64,000 nucleotides of DNA, from NCBI GenBank assembly GCA_026545765.1, contig CM048843.1:124001-188000 (forward strand), given 5' to 3'. The notes beneath the pieces were generated by a model. It worked only from the letters and a program-made list of their open reading frames with translations, ran no database searches and was not told the DNA's origin. The stretch's first letter is position 1; each line of letters starts with the position of its first letter. A program made the position numbers and the translations under genes. This DNA comes from Plantago major. Its lineage: Eukaryota > Streptophyta > Magnoliopsida > Lamiales > Plantaginaceae. Shown piece after piece: positions 13,501 to 26,700 of the stretch.

Positions 13501-15645
13501 AATGATGATCCCCAACCTGGACAAGGCGGGATTCAGAAAGCTAGCAAAGGAAGTGGAGAAAAGGCTACTCCCTCAAATGCTCAGACAGCTCCATCATCAT
13601 CACCTCCCAAGTCTCATCAAGATACCCAACAGGCTGAACACAATGATGCCTTAGAAGAAATTTCAGCCGCTGAGTTTAGAATTGAACAACTCAGAAAGGT
13701 ATTGGAAGAAGAGAAGAGAATCGACATTGAGACTCAAGCTCTTGTTGATGAAAATGAAGCCAAAATAAAGAAGCTCGAAGAAGCTAATGCCAAAGAATTG
13801 GCACTCCTAGATGAGCAAAGAAATTTGAAAAATGCCATTGTTGTCACAGCTGCTGAGATAGATGCCATGGATGACAATGATGATGAAGAGCATGATCTTT
13901 GAGGCGCATCAGAAAGACCTTCTACATCTTCTCAAAAGGCCAGCACACTTGATGGAAAGCAGAAGAAGATTGTCAATCTGCAAACAATCCAAGAAAAGGA
14001 TTATGATAGTGATGCTGAAATCCACAACTTGATTACTGTAGCAGAAGATGAGAGACTTGTCACTCAGCACAAAAGAGCCCTACTTGCTCCTCATATATTC
14101 TCTGCACCAAGTAGTTCAAGAAGTGAAGAGCACCGTGCAAGAAATAGTGTCTTTTTAGAGCTCAGAAAGACACTAGTTGCCCAAGACACAGAAGTGCTAA
14201 AATCCGTCCCAGAACAGATGAAGCCATTGGTTGCTGCTTTACTCAACAGAGCAACCAGCAGAGCTCTCTCTCAGAAAGACTTAGGGTTGGTCAGGGATGA
14301 GGATTGCAACAATGCTAATGCAGCATTGAATGAAGCCAGCCATGCTGTCCTGCAAGCCAAAACCATCCTAAGGCCGCTTGAAGAGCTCAACACAAAGGAG
14401 CAGGAACTAGTTAGACAGAACAAAGAGTTGAAGAAGGAACTTCAAGAATTGGTCAGGGTGCACAACAATCTCCAGAAAAACTTTGAAACTCTCTCTGAAG
14501 CTTATGCTATCATGAGTCAGTCATTCATGACTAAGGGGGAAGAAGAGATGCCTCAGAAAGGCAGAGGAAGAAAAAGAAAACAATCAAATCCTCCCTCCTC
14601 AAGTCAACTTGTCACTAAGGACACCACTGGAGACACCCTTGCTGAAGAAGTTGTTCCAGATCAACCAGCCAGAAGGCTGAGAAGTATGGTTACTAGGGGA
14701 ACCAAGTCCCTTAGAATCTCAGAAGAGAAGAAGACTTCTGAAGAAGAAGAAAAGGAAGAAGGAGAAGTAAGAGGTCAAGAAAGCTGCGAGTCTCCAATTT
14801 TGGACTTCAATGATGATGAGGATGATTCTGATGAACATCCACTTCACAAGAAAAGGAGACAAGCAACTACTTCACAACCTCCTCTGGCAGCAAAGCCCTT
14901 AGCGACTGAACTCCTACGGAAATACCAAGTCTATACAAGGAACATCCACCAAAGACAAATCAAGGCAGAAGAAAGGGTTAGAGGATCTCTGACAGAAGGC
15001 CACCAAACAGTAAAAGCAAGAAGGATTTCGGTTTGGCGAGTAAACAATGAAACACATCAAGAAAGGCCAATTGATGCCCACATTGAGTATATGAAGACCG
15101 ATGTGAAGAATCTTCATATAGGTGCATTACGAACAAGAGAGGGTATTGGATTACGGAACTACAACATCTACTTGTCAATGATAAGTTTCAACTCCATCCT
15201 CAACCGGATCCCGAAATGGAGAGAAGGCAAGCCGAATTGCTAAAACTGAGCACCTTCATGCTGGCTAAACTTTGAAGTAGAAAAGAGGAATGAAGCGGAA
15301 AGATGGATCTTTCTTTTACATCCTTACCCAAAACCTGATGATGTACACAAGGTAAGAAAACTGGATGGTAGCTACAACAGGAAGAAAAAACTAGGTGTTT
15401 CAACCTATGAGTCATTCTATATGACATTGGATGAATACCTAGATGATATACATTATCTGGAAGAAATATCAGTATTTCAACCTGTCTCAGCTGCAAGTAG
15501 ACCATGCCTGGGTCTGGGGAAAGTACTTCTGGGTCAAACATTTTCTGCGGAAGAATCACAAGCTTGGCAAGAGTTACCATGAAATATGTTACTTATCCGT
15601 AAAGGAGAGCTCTGTCGGAAGGATTCTTTATGACTATGTCTAAGA
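10539..15645 (+). pseudogene. accessory gene of copia element B (fossil)
   Basis: This is the counterpart of the gene at 780-6329 and the better preserved copy. The N-terminal block (10539-11090) starts MAPKKIITKN and has WNPNHKMNWGAFLVKRY, then a compact domain with CLEFYNNSKIF. A Lys/Arg-rich stretch (RKRTHSKR) follows near 11540. Several short coding blocks between 12110 and 12970 are separated by GT...AG-bordered gaps of about 80-130 bp. The largest block (12901-13902) has KCFRQWQKLRKADLSEL, EQEEVNGRMI, an acidic run and a Glu/Lys-rich coiled coil. Another (14029-15240) has a Leu/Lys/Glu-rich coiled coil near 14350-14500 followed by basic KRGRKRK-like motifs. By eye roughly half of the residues match copy A in the conserved blocks. 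It has a few breaks. Function unknown; a nucleic-acid-binding or structural role is only a guess from charge and coiled coils. Confidence 0.65.
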
Positions 15646-16099
15646 ATGCGTAAAAGTGGATGATCATGTCAATCGATCCGAAAAGGGTCTTTGAAGAACT
15701 CGAGGTATTTGAACCCAAGTTGCATTTAGAAGACTTGAAGACTAGTAACATTAGAATACTCTCTTGGAGCTTGGACTCTCCTTTGTTCTAATTTACTTAG
15801 TATGTTTTGTTACTTTTGTAATCTTCGATTGTTTCTAAAATTCTCTATATGTAAAAGTTGCATCTCTTTACGTAAGCGTACTATCTCAAGATCATACTCT
15901 CATACTTTTTAATAGATGACAACTTATCGTGAAAGATCACTTCTTGTGATTTGGTTGATGTTTACTACGCACTTAATTCAACTAAAATTGAATATCATTT
16001 GAAATGATTAAGTGGTGGATTGTTTTCTCTTCCAGGATTACAATTTTGTAATAGGACTTAAAAGATAGTCATGGATGACTGATCAAAAAGGGGGAAATT

Positions 16100-17514
16100 T
16101 GTTATCTGTTAGTATTTTGATCACTCATCACATGTTCTTATCTTAGCGTAAAGGTGATTAAGTACTCTTGGTTCACTTGAACATTGTAAAGAGGAAATCA
16201 CTAAGTATGATTAGTCTAGTAAATCTTGTATTAGGATTATAGGTCTCGAGTGTAATTTTTATTTCAAGAAGACCATGAAGATCAATCCTAGCAATGGAGC
16301 TTTTCAAGATTAGAAGGCGAAGATTGCACAAGGTTTATGAAGACACAAAGGTTTAGTCTAACTCAGAAAGACTATGTCCTTAATCCTTTCTTAAGTATAT
16401 TAACTTACTTTCGAAATATGATTCTGGACATATGACATCATGAGTATGGAGCATGCAAGCCATCAGAAAGGCTCATGTATCCGTTGAGACTAAAGGACAA
16501 TGATAACGATTTATGCATTAAATGCATCGTAAATCTTTGCAAAAAGCAAGTCCTCTCTGAAACAAGAGATAGTGACTTCTGAGTACATAGTTCAAGATAT
16601 AAACGGATATAATTTGATAGAGAGCACAACGGATACAATTCAAACGCCTCTCAAATTTATCTATACATATCGCACACTTAGATGCTTGAAGAACATACCT
16701 TAGAACGCTCTATCTTGCAAACTTACCATCAAGCAAAGTATTCTCTCAAGCACTCTACTATCCTTTCTGAAAGCTTTCTGTTGCTTGAAGAATCACGAGT
16801 AGTTCTAAGTTGTCCAGAACCTTAACAAGAGATTGTTATTCGTGAAGGAGTTGAACTATCAGATACCCTTTCTGAAGTTCATTCTCCAGAACGGACACCA
16901 ATTACTTGGGTCAGTAAAGAGCAGACTGCCATCCACTGAACAAGTGTATTAAGTAGTCTCGTTCTATTTGGCTCTCTGTAAAAATAACTGAAAAGTTATA
17001 CGAGAAGCCTTTCTGACAAAACCTTATAACCAACACCATCAAGGCGTGGAGTAGAGGAAGTACTTGATTTGGGAAATCAGGGAACAACTCCAAGGTTATC
17101 TGAGTAGAGGAAGTACTTAGCTCTAGGAGCTGGGGAATAACTCAGGGGGAACATTTGGTTGGGAACCATTTGTTTAGGAATCTTAGAATAGGATTATTGT
17201 AAGGTGAACTCAATTATCTGTTCTAGTGAATTCTAGGTCTCAGAAAGACCGAAGTGGATTAGTTGGAGGATTACGCCACCTCCAGATACCACTATACTTG
17301 CTATGTAATTTACCTTTCTGTATTTACATTTCAGCAAAGCACACACACACACCTACTTATTGTTTCTGCACTTACCTATCTTAAAGTCTTCCGCGCTCTG
17401 AATTTAAGTATCAGAAACCCCCAGGTTTCTGAGAAACTGTGTTTATCGACAAAAGTTTTAAAAGACTATTCACCCCCCCTCTAGTCTTTTACTTTGCCGT
17501 TATCTGGACCAAAA
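16100..17514 (+). repeat. 3' LTR of copia element B
   Basis: It begins TGTTATCTGTTAG right after the polypurine tract AAAAAGGGGGAAATT (16085-16099). It ends near TTATCTGGACCA, matching the ...GGACCAACA end of the family LTR, with the last bases worn. It is about 1415 bp long and includes a short CA microsatellite near 17340. It is more diverged from the solo LTR at 34346 than the LTR of element A is. Confidence 0.8.
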
Positions 17515-20039
17515 AAGTTACTATCTTGGACTTGTGTTTTGAAAGTTGGTGCATTACAGGAGATGTTAATGAGTAGTTTTTTTAAGAAGTCCATGTATGC
17601 TTGAATTTGAGAACCCATGCTCTTATGTTTGGATCTACAACATCAATTAATTTCTTTCTAATGTACTTTAGTATATAGATGATAAGTGTTTGGTGTTAAT
17701 TGTTAAAATAAACCAATAAAATATCAATTCAGAAAGTGCTAATCTTGAGTATTACTAGATTGTTGTTCATGAAGCTAGATGCCAATATTAGTCTATGGAA
17801 TGGAATAAGAAGGAGATTAATCAAAGGTCGAACAACACGATCCCTACTCATTTTTCCAGGTTTCTTCAAGAATTTTGGATTTTCAAATGAATCAATCAAA
17901 TTGCAAGTGTCAAATTTGCTCAATTTCTGAATTCAACATGCCAATATTCTGTAAGTTATTTTATATCCCCATTTCTTATAATGTTTTGTAATTTCATTTT
18001 TCGCGATTTATATTCACCATCTGGATTTCATAATATTCTTTTGTCGATTGAATCAATGATGGGTATCCTATCATAATAATACTCTGTGACTGAGATGACA
18101 TGTGTAACTTCAGTTTATGATCCCACCTTTGCAATATCAGTCTTTTTCTTAAACCCAGGCAACTCAAATCTCATGTCTTTCCCATTCTTCATCGCGAATC
18201 TTACCATCTGTGGTTACAGACCATCCACCTCAGATACTGCGATTTGGAGCAAGGCGTCGCTTATCTACGCCGCACACACTATCCGGATCTGGCTCTATCA
18301 GATTTGGGTTTTCTACTTTTCTAGCTGCTCCGATCCGATCGTCCAGATAATGGCTAAGACCTTCAGTATATAGAGTTGTTGGATTTGTCAATTAAGGTAT
18401 TGATTTCTTGTGAATTACACTTATTCTTAGCAAATTGAGTTTATTTATGCAACTTTACTATCTTATGCATTGCAGAGTGAGCTTATGTACTTCAACTTTA
18501 GCAGAAAAGAATAGGATCACCTGACTAAAGAGGACTCGAACTTTTTTGTTTCAGTCATATCCAACGTTTAAGTAGTCGATCCTACGTGAATGTCATAACA
18601 TGTAAGATTTATGTAAGTTTAACGAAATTTTGTTGATTCTCATATTGTTTTTTGTTTGTGTTAAATAGTAGTATAACTTTAACGATGAGTAGGCCGTGAA
18701 TAAAATGCTTGAGGTAGAGAGATATTGCAGTTGTTTAGTTTGATTGATAGGCTAGCTTCTATTTCCTGTTGTCTACAAGTTTCTTTAGTATGATTAAATT
18801 TTGTGCATTGATCATGAGAAGTGAAAAGAGTACTTGTGGATTGGATTTTGAGAAGGAGAGGAATCTGAGATGCTTTTTGCAGGCAATACTGATTTATTTT
18901 GTATTTAAATTTGTGACAATATTTCTTTCATCTCTTATATTGTAGGAGACAATTAAGAGAATCCGATTGCCAATTTTCAATTTTTGCTCGAGTTATATAT
19001 CTACTGCTCATGGCATCTGGAAAAATTCAAGGTAGAGTTTGCTTCTCTATTATCTAATTTTCTTTGCTGAAGATCTTAGGCTCCCTGTACTATTCATTTG
19101 CTGAAATTAAAGCACGGTTTGTTTAGAATTGTGGCTTCGGGTATTTTCGGATGTTCAAGGAACATGTATTTCTCGCGATTCTGTTGATCCTTTACTTTTT
19201 CATTACACCGTGTCTCTCTCACCCCATTCTTCAGGCAAATCTCATTTGTCGACCCATTCAGGTCGTGCCATTTCCATCCATCTTTATCCCATTACATTTA
19301 TCTGGTTCCACCCCTTGCAATCGAAAATGCTGCTCAAGTTCAGTTGAAAATTCCTGCTATAAGTTCTTTTGTAATTGCAACTAAAAGATCCAACCATCAT
19401 GTACTTTACTCTTGCAATTTGTTGTCTCTCATGCTTTTGCATGTATGCATATCATGATAGTTTGATGGATTCTTCAGCAAAGCTGGATTAAGAGAACAAT
19501 ATCAAGCGTGGCATGTTCTGGGGTCAATGTGCTAAAATAAAGAAAATCACCAGGTTAATGATCATGAAGAGCAATTGAATGTTCTGGTGTTAGCCATCAA
19601 ATGTAATAAGATTATGTAGCAATTTGGAATTCAATCCAAAACGATAGTTTTGTATATACTGTTGAACATAGAGGTATTTGGCTCTTGAAAAATCTCCATG
19701 CTGCAAATTATTCTTTTTTTTAGAATGTGTGAGATGCTTCACTGTTTTTAACAGTTTTAGTAGCTCCATCAGCTATTGTATTACTTCCTCAGTAGTAGTA
19801 ATACGCTATACTGTAAAATTTCAATTATTTTTTCGGTAGCTCGGGTTATAGATATAAACGTTCGTTTATGTCAACTGTAATATTTCTAATTAGCCTAGGG
19901 AAATTTTTGTTTCCCTCCTTCCCTTGGGTCCGGCGTTTTCGTTCGCTATTTGGTACAGTTTGTAAACACTATTGATTAATAGTATAATTTTATTCCACAT
20001 TAAGTTTCTGTCTATATATCCACGTTCCTTGTGGTTTAT
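17515..20039. other. no recognised gene
   Basis: This is AT-rich sequence with only short open frames (longest about 95 codons at 18086-18373), none of which I recognise. A GC-richer patch at 18090-18360 stands out but matches no family I know. I see no terminal repeats in it. Confidence 0.5.
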
Positions 20040-20545
20040 GGCACTTTTTAGGTGGACATTGTCGCTAAATCTCATAATTTTGATGCATCTTTTTCTGGAA
20101 TTCAGTTTTGTGCGGGTGTGGGTGTGGTCATTCGGGATAGTAGTGGACAGATTTTGGCTTAGATGGGGCAGAAGTTCCAGCATGTACAGAGCCCGGAAGT
20201 TGCTGAGTGTTTAGTAGCAAGGTGTGTTGTGTATTTGGCGCAAGAATTTCAAGCCCAGTCCATTGTTTTTGAATGTGACTGCCAGAGCATCATTCTCAAA
20301 TTACTGATGTTAATCATCTTTGTCTTCGGTGGGAGTATTAGTAGTTGATATTAAAACTCTATCTTCTTTTAATTCTTCTGTTTTTTCATTTTGCTAGGAG
20401 AGGAGGTAATAATCTGGCACATGTTTTGGCCAAAGGATATAGAACATGATAGTGATGTTTACCTGTTTTGCCGTTTGCTACTCCTGCTGTAATTTGAGGT
20501 TGTCATCATATATATTTTATTTCTTAAAATGAAAAAAAACTTGAT
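20040..20545 (+). pseudogene. LINE 3' end with RNase H domain
   Basis: The reading frame gives an RVT_3-type RNase H domain as found at the C-terminus of plant L1-like LINEs. NFDASF carries the first catalytic Asp, followed by GVGVVIRDSSGQILA; SPEVAECLVAR carries the Glu; FECDCQSI carries the second Asp; and NNLAHVLAKG carries the terminal Asn/His signature. The frame is interrupted by a stop after GQILA (near 20160), and the middle is disrupted near 20320-20390. A 3' tail with an A-run (20532-20540) follows the final stop, as expected for a LINE end. No RT or endonuclease portion is visible upstream, so this is a 5'-truncated copy. It could instead be a domesticated stand-alone RNase H gene, but the breaks argue against that. 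Confidence 0.7.
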
Positions 20546-20565
20546 ACAATTTAAAAGGGGGTGAA

Positions 20566-20832
20566 TGTAACGCCTCAAAGTTTCAAAGAGATTGAAAACG
20601 AACTCATCTCAACCGGATGCACCTTTCTTTTCGGCAATATGTCAATAAGAAATTCAAACTAAAGCGTGCTTACTAAGGTAATTGCATGATGGGTGACCAA
20701 CTAGAAACTCTCCCGGTGCACACACGAGTGAAGACAGTGTGCGGAAAAGGACGTGGTTGTATAGTTGGGTCAAGATATCACCCAAAAAGCGCCCCGTGAG
20801 TAACCGCGCCAGCAAGGGGACGGGACGTTACA
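20566..20832. mobile_element. short TGTAACG...CGTTACA element, possible solo LTR
   Basis: This 267-bp stretch starts TGTAACGCCTC and ends GGGACGTTACA, giving TG...CA ends and a 7-bp terminal inverted repeat. A purine-rich AAAAGGGGG lies just before it, like a polypurine tract. I see no matching target duplication. The Tat element inserted at its right edge. It could be a solo or 3' LTR of a small element, or a MITE; the family is not identified. Confidence 0.4.
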
Positions 20833-20836
20833 AAGG

Positions 20837-21704
20837 TGTTGTTACGGACATGTGTCCAATCCGTTAAGGGCGCCATAGAGCGTGTCCTAAAGCGCAACTT
20901 AAATAGCCAATTCAGTACTAGTCCGACCTCACATGGTCCGGCCAAAGTGAATCAACCAGTACGCTAAAGTCACTACACCCTCACAGCTAGTCCGAGCTAG
21001 CTGGGAAAAGGACTTCTAAACCTGGCTATGTCAGTACAGAAATGCTAAACGGACCGGACGAGAGAATCTCGGACGCCACCATCACATCAAGACCAAACGC
21101 ATAACAGAACTACTGAGATACTTCCGTGAGACTCTTGGCTCGGACATCCAGAGTTACCCAAGAGCAGATCAACCAAGCAGACAGATCTGTCCGAGGGACT
21201 AACACGGGCCCAACAGGCGGAACAGTACTCAAGTAGGGAAAAGGTCCAAACTACCCTCCGAGGCCCATTGATTAATATTGGATTACTGTTCACTAATGGT
21301 CCATGGGCCAAAGGTAGTATTGGTGTCCAAATCTGAAGCGTACACTTGGCATCATCTTGTGAGCCACCTTATAAGCATATAATAACTATAAATATAGCAC
21401 AAGGTCCAAGACCTTAAGGTAAGCAATATCAAAGTGGAATCCTTAAGTCAATTCCCAAGTGTTATCATAATCCCTCATAACTATTACATTGAGAGCTTCC
21501 AACTCTCTCTTGAGTAAAGTCTTTTACCGGATTGACATAGGCAATCCGGGTAACCCATTCTAACCCCCCCCCCCCCCCCCTTAGTCCTTTCAGGTACTCA
21601 AGCTCGGACCGGTACTACGTCAGACTTTAAGTCAGAGGCGGGCCTTAGACTAGGTTGCTCGTAAGAGTTTAGTTAGTTAGTGTTCGAGGTTTTACCCCTC
21701 AGCA
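20837..21704 (+). repeat. 5' LTR of Tat element
   Basis: It runs from TGTTGTTACGG to CCCCTCAGCA, 868 bp. It has a TATA-like CTATAAATATAG near 21390 and a long poly-C tract at about 21564-21582. It is matched by the 3' LTR at 33413-34290, which is 10 bp longer. Confidence 0.95.
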
Positions 21705-21707
21705 TTT

Positions 21708-21723
21708 TGGCGCCGTCTGTGGG
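21708..21723 (+). other. primer-binding site of Tat element
   Basis: TGGCGCCGTCTGTGGG lies three bases after the 5' LTR. TGGCGCCGT is the common start of primer sites in plant Tat/Athila elements and is complementary to a tRNA 3' end (Asp-like in its first bases). The exact tRNA is not established. Confidence 0.75.
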
Positions 21724-21761
21724 AAACTTTACAAGAAGTTTTCGTGTTTTGAATTGAGCTG

Positions 21762-23602
21762 ATGGCAAGGACAAGACGAACAGCGCGGGCTGGCGCTGCA
21801 GGAGTGGGGACTCCACCACCACGCCCACGAGGACGTCCGCCCACCCGAGTACGCAGAGCCACTGTGACTGGAAGGAGATATCCAAGTGAGGGGCGCACGG
21901 CCAGCCCGTCCTCGGATGAAGGGGTCGTATGAGCTTCTCCGGTAGAAGCTCAAGGCCCTACAGTAGGACAACAGTTCACTATGCCCGATGGTCGCACTGT
22001 CCGCACTAGTGATCTCGGACTAAGCGAGACGCAGTTCGATAGGTTGCTCACAATCATTCAAGGGTGCCTGGGGTCCAGCAATGCTCCTCCTTAGCAAGCC
22101 ACTCCGCCAGTGGTCACTCCTCAGGCAGAGCCTGCATTATCGAGAAATAGGCAACGTCCGATCCAAGAGAGGTTGGGGAACCAGCCACCTCAAGAGGATT
22201 TGCGGAACCTTCTCGACCGGCGGGCGTCTGCCTCTCACGCTCGAGGTGAAGGAAGCCCAAACGGAAGGAGAGAGTATCAAGAAGGAGATAATAGGCACCT
22301 AGGAGCTCCGCGACAAGCACCTCCTAGAGACAGAGATCAGGTGGCAGAAACTGTTCCAGCGGTCCGGATAGAAGAACTCCCTGCGGATGTAGCTGTGCAT
22401 CCGAGGACAGGAGAGATCATGACTGCCGACGAAATCTATGCTCAACAGAAGGCTTTGGAGGCCCAGATTCTGAATCTCGGACGCCTGGTAAAGGACCATG
22501 AGCAGATAACCACTAGTGCACCAAATCCCTTGTGTGATGAAATCATGAGAGAAAAAGAAAGGAACAGAAACTCGGATCAAGCAATCCCGAGCTTGGAGTA
22601 CTACTACGGGGATGCTTGTCCTGTTGGACACTTGACAAGGTACAACAGCAAGATGGATTCCAAGGGAATGAGCGACAATACAAAAGCTCTCACGTTCTCA
22701 TCTACTCTCTTCGGAACGGCTATGGATTGGTACACTGCTCTACCGAACAAGTCGATAAAGTCATATGCAGACCTTTCTTCAAAGTTCTTGGCGCGATTTG
22801 GAAAGACAAAGAGGAGAAAGCGAACTGTTGAGCACCTGGCATAAGTTATACAGCAGGAGCAAGAGGATCTTAGGACCTTCTAAGATCGCTTTCACGCGGA
22901 AGTTCTTCGAGCCGCACAAGATATGAACGGTCCACACCTGTACACTAATACTTTCAACTCAGAGCTCCGCAGAAAACTATCTAGTCAGGAGGTGAGGAGT
23001 GAGAAGCATTTAGATGACATATGTGAAGAAGTGATGTACGGAGATGAGTATCGGAGGAATGTTCCAGTAAGAGCTTGTTCCAAAAAAGGAAAGGATCCGG
23101 TGAGCAAGAGCAACGCCCGAGGAAGTTTGACTCGAAGAAGGATCACAGGGATAGAGGCTTCCATAGGGAGAGAAGTCCGTCGAGGAGATATGCGGATTAT
23201 ATCCGTCTCAACAGACCAAGATCTGACATCTTGGCGACTATCATTGAGAAAAAGCTGGACGTTCAATGGCCCAAGCCCTCTCACAACAACCGGAAGAATA
23301 GGGATGCAAAGGGGTATTGCAAGTTCCACAAGTGCCGTGGTCACGAGACTGATGACTGTATCCAACTAAAAATAGAGGTTGAACACTTGGTACGAGAAGG
23401 CAAGCTCAAGGAGCACATCTACACGGATGAACCCCCTAGGCACGATAGAGCGGAGCGAAGAAGGGAGGATAATGCTACAGAACCACCTCCCCGTCCGCTA
23501 TCTTTGCCACCTCCGCCGGCTCACTATCCGCCTCGCACGGATGGACATCCGTATAGATACTGCGATAGCATGGATATGGAAACCCTCCCTACAGCGGAGT
23601 AA
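21762..23602 (+). pseudogene. Tat gag (fossil)
   Basis: The region begins at an ATG encoding MARTRRTARAG. It continues through a Pro/Arg-rich N-terminus, a middle part with DEIYAQQKALEAQI, and the retrotransposon gag core with DWYTALPNKSIKSYADLSSKF and a C-terminal zinc-knuckle-like YCKFHKCRGHETDDC near 23318-23362. Gag forms the particle that packages element RNA. The core domains are recognisable across the whole expected length, with a few breaks. Confidence 0.85.
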
Positions 23603-23799
23603 TCAACACCATTGCAGGCGGGCCATCCGGAGGTGACAGGAGGAACGCAAGAGAGCGGACAACTCAAAATCTTCGGAACAACGATAGAGCGTACGCTGGT
23701 CCAACGATTCGAGGTACAAACGCTATATCTTTCGATGATAGTGAGATTCCTCCTCCTACGACAGGAGGAGAGGACATCGATGATCCAGATGTTCCGCTA

Positions 23800-26700
23800 G
23801 TGGTTTCCTTGACCATCGCAACTTATCGAGTGAACAAGATTTTGGTAGACACCGGGAGTTCCTCGAATATCATTTCCAAAATAACACTGGACCAGATGGA
23901 CCTGGGGAGAATCCAATATGAGAGGGTCCACACCTCCATACTAGGATTTGGAGGGGGAACAGTTCGACCCCTGGGAAGTGTTATGTTGCACGTTTCACTT
24001 GGTACTTTCCCGGAAAGAGTTACTCAGTTGGTCCGATTTGTAGTGGTGGACCGTACTTTCGACTACAACGCCATCTTTGGGCGTCCGGAGCTTAATCAAT
24101 TCCGAGCTATCCCCTCCACTCTCCATAACAGAATGAAATTTACAACTCCATTTGGAGTCAGAGAAGAGGTGGGAAACGTCCGCGAAGCCTGGGAATGTTA
24201 CATAATGTCCACAAGAAGAGCGTCCGCCCCGTGCTGACGACCACCCTGACCTCTGGTCCGTCAGCTGTTCTTCCAGCAAAAAAGGAGAACCCGCAGATCG
24301 GAGTGGGGAGCCAAAAGGAGAAGTTTCCTAGAACATTGCGAATCGAGCCTCACGAGACTCTCAAGGAAATTGAGATTGTTGCTGGAAACCCGGATAAGAA
24401 AACAAGAATTGGGACCGAGATGACCGCAGAGGTAGAAATGAAGCTCATCGCTTGTCTCCGTGAAAACAGCGATGTGTTTGCCTGGAGTACCGATGACTTG
24501 AAGGGGATTGACCCGAGAATCACTGTTCACCGCCTGAACATGGATCCCTCGATCAAGTACATCCGACAAAAAAGGAAAGATTTCGGTCCGGTCAAGGATG
24601 CCATCATATCCGCTGAAGTGGAGCGACTCCTGAAAGCAGGGCACATTGAAGAAGTTCGTTATTCTGACTGGGTGTGCAGCGTAGTCCTGGTAGAGAAGTC
24701 ACGGGGCAAATGGCGGATGTGCAACGACTTCACTAGGTTGAACAAGTTCTGCCCAAAGGATCCGTACCCTTTGCCACGGATAGATCAGTTGGTTGACTCC
24801 ACGTCCGGATGTGCATTGTTAAGTTTCATGGACGCATACCAAGGTTTTTACCAAATTCGGATGGCCAAAGAAGACATCAAGAAAACAGCTTTCTTCGTTG
24901 CCGGGGGTGTACACTGCTTCAAGGTAATGCCCTTCGAATTGAAAAACGCGGGAGCAACCTACCAGCGTCTTGTGAATCAGATGTTCAAGGAAGAGATTGG
25001 GAAAACCATGGAAGTGTATGTGGACGACATGCTCGTCAAGAGCAAAACTGAAGAGCAACATGTGCACCATCTGAACAAATGCTTCGCTATCTTTAGGAAG
25101 TATGGAATGAAATTGAATCCCGAGAAATGCACGTTCGGAGTAAAAGGAGGGAAGTTCCTCGGGTACATGGTTACCGAGAGAGGGATAAGCGCGAACCCAG
25201 AAAAGATCAAGGCAATCCTAGATCTGCCGCAACCAAAAACCCTCAATGAGGTACAACAACTCATAGGACGTCTGATGTCCTTAAGTCGTTTCATTTCACG
25301 ATCAGCGGAGAAAAATCTCCCATTCTTCAAAATCCTCCGGAAAGGAGAGAGCTTCGAATGGACCACGGAATGTTCTGAGCTTTCGATAAATTGAAAAAGT
25401 ACCTCCATTCCCCTCCACTGCTCTCCAAACCCGTCGAGGGAGAACCACTCTACCTCTACCTAGCTATCACGGAAGAGGTAATGAGTTCCGTGTTAGTACA
25501 GATTCAGGTTAACGATCACCTCCCAATCTACTATCTTAGCAAAGCCCTTGTTGGGGGCGGAGACAAGATACGTGAAGATTGAGAAACTTGCATATGCTTT
25601 GGTTTACACCGCAAGGCGGTTAAAACCATACTTCAAGTCTCATAAAGTTGTGGTACTGACTGCGGAACCTTTGAAACAGGTCATGGGGAAGCCCGATCAG
25701 TCTGGACGACTCTCTAAGTGGGCAATCGAGCTGAGTGAATACGACATTTGTTATCAGGCTCCGTCAGCCAAGAAAGCTCAAGTCCTCGCCGATTTCTTAG
25801 CGGAATATCCTGAGGCGGATTCAGAGAAGGGCCCTGACAAACAGGCATTCGAATGCTTAGTCACCAAGCAGGTTGTTCGGAAGCCGCCTTCCGCAGCTCA
25901 ACCCAAAGAAACCTCGAAGATGCCCAGTTTATCAATCAGTCTCTATCTGCATCTTATGAGGAAACTCGAGTCAACCAGATGTTCCTTCTTGACGGTATAG
26001 CAAGCAAGTCCGGAACTAATAACTCCGGACCAGAAAGCAAAGAAACAGAGGAGCAAAGGTGGGAACCTCGGGAGCCCGCAGGAGATCTCCAAGCCGAAAA
26101 ACATCCTTCTGATACCTGGACATTGGAAGTGGATGGTTCCTCCACTGGAAGAGTCGGAGGGATTGGAATCTTCTTTAAGAGCCCCGATGGCGCGGAACTT
26201 GACTACGCGATATCCCTGGAGTTCAAAGTTATAAACAATGAGGCTGAGTATGAAGCATTGATAGTCGGACTGCGACTGGCAAAATCCCTGCAAGTTCGAA
26301 AGCTCAAAGCTTTCACGGACTCACAGCTCGTGGAAGCTCAATTTTCAGGAACATTTGCCACAAAAGGTCCTTCGATGATCAACTATCTCGAGCTACTCAA
26401 GCAGGAAGCCGATCACTTTGAGGAATTCACCCTAGAAAAGTTTGACAGAGCCTGGAACGAAAGAGCGGATGCCTTGGCAAAATACGCGTCCGCAACGGCA
26501 ACTTTGGATACAAGGAGAGTGATTTTGCTCGCTGTTACTGACTCATCCGTCATGAGTCTCAATTCCGTCGTCATGGTAACTGACGCGGGCGGAAATTGGA
26601 TGACTGACATCTGGAACTATCTCAAGGACGGATCTCTTCCAGCCGATCCAAAAGAATCAAGGAGCGTGCAATGTAGAGCAAACAAGTACTTTATACTGGG

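Larger units (their letters stand above)
7831..17514 (+). mobile_element. Ty1/copia-type LTR element B, pol to 3' LTR (fossil)
   Basis: Order of parts: reverse transcriptase and RNase H remnant (7868-9590), a spacer with the accessory-gene promoter, the accessory gene (10539-15645), a polypurine tract (16085-16099) and a 3' LTR (16100-17514). No 5' LTR, gag or integrase is present, because the element starts directly against the LTR of element A. It belongs to the same broad family as element A but is clearly diverged from it in both accessory gene and LTR. The element is incomplete and broken at several places. Confidence 0.75.

Noticed and set aside
18086-18373. 95-codon open frame in a GC-richer patch
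   Set aside because: No recognisable motif, no plausible gene context and no support on either strand; listed only as part of an unassigned spacer.
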